Below are positions 55,880-64,000 of a stretch of DNA of 64,000 bases, piece by piece; positions within the stretch are counted from its first letter, which is position 1; every line of letters begins with the position of its first letter. The stretch is taken from contig NC_061781.1 of the NCBI RefSeq assembly GCF_022458985.1, forward strand, positions 5,443,501 to 5,507,500, in the 5' to 3' direction. The stretch is from Mugil cephalus (taxonomy: Eukaryota > Chordata > Actinopteri > Mugiliformes > Mugilidae). The notes below the pieces were generated by a model, which made no database searches, had not been told where the DNA came from, and saw only the letters and a list, made by a program, of their open reading frames with translations. The position numbers and the translations under genes are program-made.

Positions 55880-57020
55880 CTAATGCTAATATGGTTCCAA
55901 GCAAGCTGAAGAGACACTTGGAAACCAAACATCCCTTCCACACTGAGAGAAACCTGGTTTATTTCAAAAGAGCGTGGGATCTGAACCAGAGGCAGCAAGA
56001 CCATTTGTTGGATTGTGTGAAAGTGTCTGAAGGTGAAAGCACAAAACCCATACATTGTGACCAACCACTGCATTTTGCACCAAGAGGCATTAGTTGCCAA
56101 AACCATGCCCCCGGATTTGACTAACGTGCTGGATCAGGCTGTGCAGATCATGAATTACATCAAGTCAAGGCCCCTGAAATCACACCTTTTCTCCCAGCTG
56201 TGCGCCGAGATGGGAACCGACTACCAAAACCTGATCCTCCACACCGAGGTACGTTGGTTGTCATGAGGGAAAGTCTTATCCCGTCTTTACGAGCTTCGGG
56301 GAGAGCTTTTGGAATATTCACGTGAACACGCTGTCCCGCACAAGGACAGGCTCGCGGATGAGATGTGGTGCGCCAGGCTGGCTTACCTTGCAGACATATT
56401 TGGGCATCTCAACGAGTTAAACGCCAAGCTTCAGGGCAGGAATGAAAACATTTTATCATCCACAGACAAAATTCGGGGGTTTATGGACAAAAAGATCCTG
56501 TGACATGAGGCTTTAGAACAGGGCTCCATGAAGAGGCATCAACTGCACCACAGGCAGCCAGTGAGCGCACTGTATATGCCGAACACCTTCAGACCTTAAA
56601 AGAGAGGTTTGAGCGCTATTTTCCACGTGTGACCGACATCGAGGACTATGACTGGATCCGAGACCCATTCAACCAGGAGTCCGAGTCCTCAACCGAGAAG
56701 CTCACTATGAAGGAGAAAGAGGAGAGTGCAGAGCTCTGTGTGGACCGCACGCTGAAACTAAAATTTAGTGAGCTCACACTCGAACAGTTTTGGTTGCTTT
56801 GTGCATAAGAATATCCAACCATCTCCCACCACGCTATCGACCAACTTCTTCATTTTTCCCACCGCCTACCTGTGTGAGCTGGCGTTCTCCACTCTTGATT
56901 ACATGAAGAACAAGACCAGGTCACGGCTCTCTGTTGAGCAGGACTTGCGAGTGGCCCTCTCCTCAGTGCCACCAAGGATTAAAAAAATCTGTGCACCCCG
57001 ACAGGCACACATGTCCCACT
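55880..57020 (+). pseudogene. ZBED5-like hAT transposase relic in right intron 1
   Basis: Reads MVPSKLKRHLETKHPFHTER (BED-finger H-x-H end), VLDQAVQIMNYIKSRPLKSH, LCAEMGTDYQNLILHTEVRW, RLAYLADIFGHLNELNAKLQ, and finally TAYLCELAFSTLDYMKNKTR with the hAT C-terminal pattern. In-frame stop at about 56264 after RWLS, and several frameshifts between 56500 and 56800. Same family as the copy at 41638 but clearly divergent. Confidence 0.7.
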
Positions 57021-57414
57021 AATTTGTTAGTAAGCAGAATATTTACAAAAGCACATGCAAGGCTGATTCTAAGTGTTATAATTTATCTTTCAGCTTTCTC
57101 ATGGACAGTTCTCTGCTGAATTTCTGTTTCCTTTGCCTCACCTGTCTGGTTTAAATGGGTGTGTTTGATGAAGCCCAGTTTGATAAAGTTTAAAATTTTC
57201 TTTGAAATATGTTGTTAATAAACATTTCATGAGTAATATAGTTGTCTTTGTCACATCTTATTTGGCATTAGTAAACAATTATTAACTTTACAGATGATAT
57301 GAGTGATAACACATGTTATAAGGTTTTTTTGCACAATAGGCGTGCCTTGAAATTTTTATTTGTCCTTTGGTTAGCCTTAGGCACAAAAAGTTTGGGAACA
57401 ACTGCTCTAGAGGG

Positions 57415-57655
57415 TCACTTGGGGGCTGGAGTCTATCATAGACAGGTCTACAGTCTATGGAGGGCTAACACGGAGATACCGACAACCATTCACACTTACA
57501 CCTACGGCCAATTTAGAACCATCAATGAACCTGATGAGCACAACTTTGGACGGCAGGAGGAAACCTGAGTACCTGGAGGGAACCAACACTGACACAGGGA
57601 GAACACGCAGACTCCACACAGAAAGGCTTTAGGCCAATAGATTCACGACACCAGG
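57415..57655 (-). repeat. Fish interspersed repeat, mirrored copy of 13905-14085
   Basis: Inverted match of the left repeat (CTGTGTGGAGTCTGCGTGTTC on -), in the equivalent intron position. Confidence 0.55.
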
Positions 57656-58409
57656 GCCCCAAATAAAAACCACTTAATCTTAAAATATAAAACGTCCTTG
57701 CATCATCACACTATGAGGTGGCAACGCCAAAGAGATAAGCATCACTCAGCTGATGTGTCAACCAAGCACCAGTAACTCACTGGTTTCCTGCGAACAATGT
57801 CTCAACACCACACCATAAAACCATAAAAGGAAGAAGGGCAGAGCAAAGTGTTAGGTTAAAGCTATACATCCGCTTTCTGACAGAGGCTGAAAAAAGATTC
57901 ATGAGAAGGCTCACTACTGCAGCGTCGTCCCCTGGTTAAAGTGACGATTCACTGCAATACAAAACACCGGCCTTCATCAAATCAGATTTCAGCTAGATGG
58001 ATGGAGAGGTGGCAGGTTTTGTGTCTAGATCTTTACGGCATGTAGTCTGATTCAACTCTGTCAGATGTGGCTACATAAGGTTATGTGATTTGAATCAACA
58101 CAGATATCTGTCTATAGTCTGTTTCAAGTTGAGCCGCGTCCAGCAATGACTCTACACTTTTAGTTTTAACCAAAAACATTTAAAAATCCAAAATAAAGTA
58201 AAAGATTTAGCTTGCTAAATGCAGAAGTGTTAGTGTAAAAAAGCACATTAGATAGAGGGTTACACTGTACGAAGCAGACTGAGTACATTTTCACTCATAT
58301 TAGCCATGCAAGGTAGAGTCGCTTCCAACTTCTGAAAGCAAGGGCACAACTACTCTTCTGGATTTATGGGGCAGTCTCTTTTGTTTGCACCTTTTAAGCG
58401 CATACACAC

Positions 58410-58440
58410 ACTCGCCAGTTCATTAGGTACACAAGTGAAA
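58410..58440. repeat. Solo Tc1-type terminus
   Basis: CACACTCGCCAGTTCATTAGGTACAC resembles the terminal repeat of the Tc1 at 16171-17228 (CACTCACT...GTACACCTTGTTAGTA). No transposase next to it. Confidence 0.4.
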
Positions 58441-60298
58441 GCATATTGACTATAACATAACAATCATGCACTTAACTTCATGAAGGTTATGATATACAGC
58501 ATTTATTTGTGTTGCCGTTTTAATTACTTTGACAACCCCGTTTTAGTGATGTTGTTTGGCTGAACATCCTAAGAATGGTACTGAAAGTGTTTTTTTGTTT
58601 GTTTGTTTTTTGCAATGAAAATAAAAAACTAAATTGAGGGACTGACTGAACATGATGTTCTATGGGAGTTTCTATATTGATACAGGAAAACCAGCCAAGT
58701 GAAATCTGTGAGCTGTAAAGTCACATAATACCAACATGTGGTTGGTGGTCGGATTTTGTGGATCAGATTAAATAAAAACAACTGAATAATCATAATTGTA
58801 AATGAGACGTGAGGGTTGCTCGGAAATAAAACCGCCCCAAAATTGGAATTATAGAAGTGTTGGTCTATATCTGTTAAGCTGAGAAGAGGGCGAAGATGGC
58901 ACCTAAAAACCAAGGCAGAAAACAAACCACGCAGAGTGCTGAAAAAGACAGCGAAGTGAAGCAACAAGAAGGAGCTAACGCTATCTGACTTTAATTCTCA
59001 GAGAGCAACGCCAATTCAGACAAGACAACAAAGAACAGCTTGACGATATCAAGGGAGAGATCCCAAAAATAAACTCGAGACTGGATGAAGCTGAAGCGGT
59101 AGTGGGGAATGAGGGAAGGCTGCAAAACGCTGAAGATCTATTAACCGAAAAAAGTAAGGATATATGGGGTCCCCGAAGGAGCTGAAGGTGGGCCGGGGTC
59201 AACGATCCCCTTCGTGGAGAAACTGCTCAGAGAAAACCTCACTATCCCCGGCTCCACAGACATGCAGACAGACATGCGCTCAGCCGCGATCGATCTTGGT
59301 CAGATTCCTCAGCTTCAGGATGAAAGAAATCATCAGACTGGCACGGCAAAAGAAAGGCTTAATGTAGGGAAACTGCAAGATTAACATTGACCACGACGAC
59401 GCACCAGGAATCCTGGCCACATGGAGAGAATACGTGGAGGTGAGGAAGCTCCTGGAGGAAAACAACAAAGTTTCAAACCCTCTACCCCGTCCGGCTGAGA
59501 GTCTTCCATGACGACGGGACAACAATATACGAGACGGTGGAGGAGGCAACGGCGGAGCTTGCGAGATGAGGCTTCCCGGTGAAAGTCATCACCCAGCCAA
59601 AATCGCTGATGGAGAGGATTCAGCGGTGGACGTGGCAGCCAGCACGAGCGCAGCGCATAGCTCGGCCCGGCAAAGCACCACCAAGCTTCAAGGAAAAGCT
59701 GCAAGTATTCAGACACACACCATCAGAGGATAAACGTTAATATGAAAACTATAAGTAATGTCTGAAAGGATCTAGACCGGCTTGAGTTGTTGATAATAAT
59801 AACAAATGTGTATGACGGTATATGGCGGTATATCTAATAACTACAGGGTCGTGACAAAAAGGGAAGGGAAAAAACAAAAAAACTTTGCTTGACTGTTATC
59901 ACAGAAGAGGGCCCCCTAATCCTGTTTGGAAATAGAGGCTACCCCTCAGGTTCTAAGCAGGGCAGTGAACTGGCCCCAGTTCTGGAAGCTTGGCCAGAGG
60001 TAAACATGTTTCAAGTTCATATTATCTGTTCTAGATATGTTCTTTGGTTCTGTTTTTTTTTTTTTTTTTTTTTTAATTGTGAAGGGACTGCTTGCCTATG
60101 CACCAGAAGGAAAGAATGAATACTTGATTTTGATTTGGTTTACTTTGGTTTTCATATAAGTCAAGTCAAAAGAGGAGTAGCCACTCTTGTATCAAATACA
60201 CTTAACTATGAACACATATCTGAAGTTCAGGATAAGGAGATGGGAGATTTGTCAAAATCACAGGGAGAATAGAAGGGAATGAAATAACATTAATAAAT

Positions 60299-60718
60299 GT
60301 GTATGCTCCTCCAGCAAGTGAATGGAAATTTTATAAACGTTTTTTTGACTTAATGGTAAACTCACAGGGTGTGGTGATCTCTGGGGGTGATTTTAACATC
60401 AGGTTGAACCCTGCACTGGATTCATCCAGAGCAACTACCCAGAACAAACCCCTTATTAAGAGAGTGAAATCACTGACAAGTGAGTTGGGCATAATAGATG
60501 TATGGAGGGAACTACACTCCACCAGTAGAGACTACACACATTTCCCCTTCTCTCATTCCATCTATTCAAGACTAGACTACTTCTTTATGTTTAGTGTAGA
60601 TAGATTTAAAATTAAGGATTGCGACATAAAGACAATTGACCTGTCAGACCATAGCCTGATATCTATGTTCGTAATACTAGGAGGGAAAATCAAGAAAACC
60701 TGCAAAACAGGTGGATAA
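60299..60718 (+). pseudogene. L1-like ORF2 endonuclease domain
   Basis: 139-residue open frame with VYAPP-type start, VVISGGDFNIRLNP and TIDLSDHSLISMF. GDFN and SDH catalytic residues are present, but upstream and downstream parts are out of frame. Confidence 0.7.
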
Positions 60719-61379
60719 CACAATTCATAAAATTAAGAACCCGAAAACAAAGGTTGTGGAAACTAAGTTAGGAAAAATTCAAGAGAGCTTTGAAACGTTT
60801 TACAGGATGTTATACTCCCAACCTCAGGCCTCTGACGAAACACAAATTGAAGCCTTCTTAAATTCCCTTAACCTACCTAAAGTCACAAACTCACAAAACG
60901 AAAATTTAGTACAACCAATATCAATCGCTGAATTAAATTTGGATATCTCTAAATTGAAGGCTGGAAAGTCCCCGGGTGCAGATGGCTACATCACCGAGTG
61001 GTATAGGTCCTTTAAATCAGAATTATCCTCTCTACTACTTAACACATTTAATTGGGTTTTACAGAAAGGAGAAATACCACCCTCCTGGACGGAAGCAACC
61101 ATCTCAGTCATTCCCAAAGAGGACAAAGACAGGCAGGGTTGTGGTAACTACGGACCTATTAGTGTCCTTAACCTAGATTACAAATTATTTAAGTCCATTT
61201 TGGCTCACAGACTAGAAACAATTCTACCTGATCTCATCCATTTAGATCTAACTGGATTCATCAAGCAGAGACAAACTCTGGATAACATAAGAAGAACATT
61301 ACACATACTAAACCAGACAAACAAATACAAAACTATATCACTGATAGTGGGATTAGACGCTGAGAAAACTTTCGATTGA
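60711..61379 (+). pseudogene. L1-like ORF2 reverse transcriptase N-terminal part
   Basis: 222-residue open frame. Contains the RT motifs PGADGYITEWY, WTEATISVIPKEDKD, NYGPISVLNLDYKL and TGFIKQRQTLDNIRR, ending at DAEKTFD followed by TGA (in place of the DAEKAFDR motif A). The YADD motif is not present downstream. Confidence 0.72.
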
Positions 61380-61594
61380 GTTCGATGGGTATTTCTGTAT
61401 AAAGTGATGGGAAAGTTTGGCTTTCAGGATAAAGGGATGTCTGATCTCCCCTCTACTTTTCGCTTTATTTATCGAACCCCTGGGCCAATTGATAAGACCA
61501 CTATGGACAGGTAAGTACCAGCCATTGTGAAATTAGTGACCCCAGTTTCTGGTCAAGTAAGTTTCGGGTGGGTGGTACCCACAGAGTTTTTTGC

Positions 61595-61755
61595 TATTTA
61601 AACCTCAATTTCCCACTAGTTTATCAGAACTGAAGAAGCTACTCGGATGAGTGGCGAAACGTCTTCAAGAAATTCTACAAGTCCAGCTGACCTTATTCAA
61701 CACTTTTTTTGGATTACCATGACCTGGATGACTGAGCACCTTCACAGACAACCTC
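61595..61755 (+). repeat. Fish interspersed repeat, relative of 13480-13620
   Basis: CCCACTAGTTTATCAGAACTG, GAAGAAGCTACTCGGATGAG, TGGCGAAACGTCTTC, AAGTCCAGCTGACC, GATTACCATGACCTGGATG, ACCTTCACAGAC. Inserted in the L1 element between RT and C-terminal part. Confidence 0.55.
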
Positions 61756-62382
61756 AATGGACTGGTGGGAGCACTGTTGGAAAAATGTTACAATATATAT
61801 ATATTTTAAGACCCCATATCAAGAAAGATACAAGAATACAAACTCAAGCTGTTGGAGAAGATGTGGTCATTCAGAGGCAAACCATTTTCATGTATTCTGG
61901 AGATGCCCCAAATTGAACCAATACTGGAGTGGCATCCACAACACATTAAATACAGTGTGTAAGTGTCAAATTCCCCTTAATTTTGAAAATCTGTGTCTGG
62001 GTCGTGTTGTGTATGTGACACTAAGGAGGGATATAAAGCTGTAAAAAGCCAACACCACCTACAGTTAATGATTGGCACGGAACAATTCTGGAAATATTCA
62101 AGATGGAAAAGTTGACCTATTGTTTGAGGACCCAAAAAGATAAGTTTGACTACATTTGGGAAAAATGGATTGAATTCATAACTCCAACTCCAGCAGACTT
62201 TGTATGTCCCCTCTGAAGTATTTATTCATTTATTTTTCACCTTTTCCTGGATGAAAATTAAAATAGGTAAGCTCCCTCACTTAACTGTATATAGTGTAAT
62301 TTTAAGACTGTTAGTCTGATGTTTACTGAATGATAACCCCAGGTATGCAGGCTGTAAACATGTGGGTAAAAGGGAGGATCTA

Positions 62383-62430
<48 letters not shown>
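62383..62430. repeat. (TG)n microsatellite
   Basis: About 24 uninterrupted TG units. Confidence 0.95.
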
Positions 62431-62432
<2 letters not shown>

Positions 62433-63115
62433 CTGAATGTACTAAACCTTTATTCAATGGACTATACAACGACACGTTTACAGGATTATGAATATGGAGG
62501 CTCACGAAAGACCAGGAGGACTGTCCTCTACCACACAAACTCTGACTCCCGCAGACTCTTTTGATAACCTGTATGCACCACTGGGTGGGGGAAAAAATGG
62601 AAAAATGGAATACGTCTATGGAAAACACTGATTTTATATTTTTGCGCTGATGTCTGTTTGTAAATGCCTTTCCCAAACAAAATGAAAAATTAGAAAAAAA
62701 GAAAATGAAATTCACAGTTTTTGAATTCGCAAACCTATAAATACTCACTCAGTTCTGTTTCTTTCTTGTTCAACTTCCTCTCAAAGACCAAGAAGCCTGT
62801 CTTTCTCATGTCGCTGAACGTAGTTAATCAAACTGTCACAAACCAGTGCTGCTGTTACTGTGTGTTACAGTAATCTGACTTTTCTGGCTTCTCGTAACAT
62901 TTTGGAATTAAAAGCTGATCACAGTAAATGAAATCAAATGTGATCTCAAATGCAAAGTTTATTATTTCCTCCATTAAGTTTTACTTGCAAAACTAAACCA
63001 CCCCTTTTTCATTTAAGAATAAACAACAGGAAAGAACAATAAAAGGTGAGAAGAATCATAACATCTGAGAGTTTCTTTGCTATAACAAGCCATTTGTTCA
63101 TCAAGTCAAACTTAC

Positions 63116-63160
63116 CAGAGATGGGAAGATGGACCACTGATCTGAGGTAGAAAGTTCTGC
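63116..63160 (-). other. itgb2: itgb2-like right copy, exon 1 (5' UTR; start undetermined)
   Basis: Mirrored equivalent of 11281-11321 with donor CTG/GTAAGT. Non-coding leader. Given length is the conserved part only. Confidence 0.55.
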
Positions 63161-63355
63161 TAAATCTTATCTGGTCTTGGTGAACGACTACACCGCATGA
63201 CAGGAAGTGTAGATTAACCAGTGAGTGAATTTAAAAACCTCTTCTTCTCTATGCCTATTCTTCTGCCTCCTGTGCAAAAAGTACATATACTAATAAATGG
63301 GGTGTATCTTCACAACTCTAAGGGCTGTATGAATAATTTTGATCACTTGTGACAC
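63161..63355 (-). promoter_or_regulatory. itgb2: Presumed promoter region of right itgb2-like copy
   Basis: Inverted counterpart of 11082-11280; similarity includes GGGCTGTATGAATAATTTTGATC and CACAAG/CACAGG. No TATA box. Confidence 0.35.
63201..63209 (+). promoter_or_regulatory. Candidate ETS/PU.1 site, right copy
   Basis: CAGGAAGTG, a good ETS-family match, at the position equivalent to 11228-11236, upstream of the first exon of the - strand gene. Confidence 0.4.
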
Positions 63356-63419
63356 AAAAAAAAATCATTGCTACAGGTTACTCCAGAGATTGCTACAAAA
63401 ATGTCAGAATACTTTTACA

Positions 63420-64000
63420 CATCTAGGGTTAATAAAGCTACACTGCAAAAATTGGTGTTGGAATTTCAGGGTTAAACATGTTAGAGTTTATTTTCACTCT
63501 CAGTGTCATTTTAACACATTCTGATTCAGTGTTCAGTGTTGGAGTTGGACTAATTCTGGACAGAGTTAGTCAAGCCCAAGCAAATTAACAGGAGAAAAAC
63601 AAAAATATGCGACTGATCGCTAACTGGTATACCAGAACAAAAAAAGAAAACAAAAGCATCGATCTCACCCGGATCCAGACAGAGCGATAAATCCCTCCGT
63701 GAAAGGCTCTCCCGTGCGCTCCTCGCTTTGCACGCCAAGGGGGGCGTTTTGGCTTACTAGACAAGCTATGTCTTTTGGGTCCTGCTATAGGTCCACACTT
63801 AGTCCTCTGTTCCCTTCCGCGGTCTCCCGCTTCTCCCCTCTTCCGCCACGAAACATTCTCCTTATATAACCTTTCCGGTTATCACACAGATCAATGAATG
63901 TACAATTATACAATCAGACAGACCACCCATATCATACCGCTCCACATACAGTAAAAATGTAACTCCTCCTATGATAGAGAAAACACACTGTTTTATTATC
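63420..64000 (-). other. Unidentified sequence with possible TATA promoter
   Basis: Outside the palindrome arms. Antisense it has TTATATAA (63869-63862), a GC-rich purine-rich stretch (about 63840-63800) and a 62-codon frame (63738-63550) with no domain. May be the LTR and leader of a retroelement or the promoter of a gene lying mostly outside the repeats; cannot be decided here. Confidence 0.3.

Larger units (their letters stand above)
58855..62240 (+). mobile_element. L1-like LINE in right intron 1, central RT replaced
   Basis: ORF1: MAPKNQGRKQTTQSAEKDSE at 58896, coiled-coil EQLDDIKGEIPKINSRLDEA, and further fragments to 59740. ORF2: endonuclease 60299-60700 (GGDFNIRLNPALD, SRLDYFF, DLSDHSLIS), RT N-terminal part 60711-61376 (KLKAGKSPGADGYITEWYRS, ISVIPKEDKDRQGCGNYGPI, HRLETILPDLIH). 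The RT active site is missing: at about 61440-61755 other sequence intervenes, including a short repeat. It resumes with the C-terminal CGHSEANHFHVFWRCPKLNQ at 61855-61920. Inactive. Confidence 0.75.
54920..63115 (-). other. Intron 1 of right itgb2-like copy (8.2 kb)
   Basis: Contains arm sequence shared with left intron 1 (54920-55700 approximately, 57415-58400, 62690-63110), a hAT insertion at about 55700-57410, an L1-like LINE at 58850-62240, a TG microsatellite, and a Tc1-type terminus at 58410-58440. Confidence 0.55.

Noticed and set aside
8420..63450. Palindrome as an assembly or chimaera artefact
   Set aside because: The arms differ by numerous substitutions and by whole copy-specific transposons with clean target duplications, which an artefact would not create.
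1..64000. CRISPR arrays, tRNA, rRNA genes
   Set aside because: No regularly spaced short repeats, no cloverleaf with consistent A/B boxes, and no rRNA landmarks were seen.

Overview
The window is vertebrate, almost certainly a teleost fish. It has spliced genes with GT-AG introns, an AT-rich intron background, TG/TA/ATCT microsatellites, and a dense, nested load of transposable elements of fish type: Tc1/mariner, hAT, Tx1/L1 and L2-type LINEs, DIRS, and an old endogenous retrovirus. There are no prokaryotic gene arrays, rRNA genes or CRISPR arrays.

The core is a very large imperfect palindrome. Two copies of an integrin beta-2-like (itgb2, CD18 family) gene face each other tail to tail. The left copy is on + (5' exon ending at 11321, coding exons 14793-31967). 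The right copy is on - (5' exon from 63116, coding exons 54916 down to 36666). The homologous arms run roughly 8.4-32.8 kb and 35.5-63.4 kb, with an unrelated spacer of about 2.7 kb. Fourteen coding exons in each copy match one to one in order, phase and length (one differs by a codon). They have no frameshift or internal stop and together encode signal peptide, PSI, hybrid, beta-I with an intact MIDAS, cysteine-rich I-EGF repeats, beta-tail, transmembrane helix and membrane-proximal tail.

Two features set the pair apart from a classical CD18. An arginine lies inside the transmembrane helix in both copies. The usual distal tail exon with the two NPxF/Y motifs is not recognisable in either. 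The left copy ends in an unfamiliar 38-residue tail from two small exons; the right copy hits a stop in the first of these and lacks the second.

Region by region: 0.3-2.5 kb, degraded antisense retroviral gag-pro. 2.8-3.6 kb, non-autonomous hAT element with a perfect 8-bp target duplication. 4.2-4.5 kb, LINE fragment. 5.8-8.3 kb, L2-like LINE. 8.5-11.1 kb, DNA transposon with long terminal inverted repeats and AT flanks. 11.1-32.8 kb, left itgb2 arm. 32.8-35.5 kb, spacer with an L1-like LINE fragment. 35.5-63.4 kb, right itgb2 arm. 63.4-64 kb, unidentified sequence with a possible TATA promoter.

The introns record the history of the duplication. A Tx1-like LINE sits at the same place and in the same antisense orientation in intron 12 of both copies, so it predates the duplication. 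Each copy then gained its own insertions. Left: a Tc1 in intron 3, and a DIRS-like element inside the Tx1. Right: a Tc1 and a ZBED5-like hAT inside the Tx1, a Tc1 carrying its own nested retroposon in intron 6, an L1 and a second hAT in intron 1, an 874-bp element in intron 14, and a Tc-like remnant near the end of the gene.

All identifications come from reading translations and motifs by eye. No database search was run.
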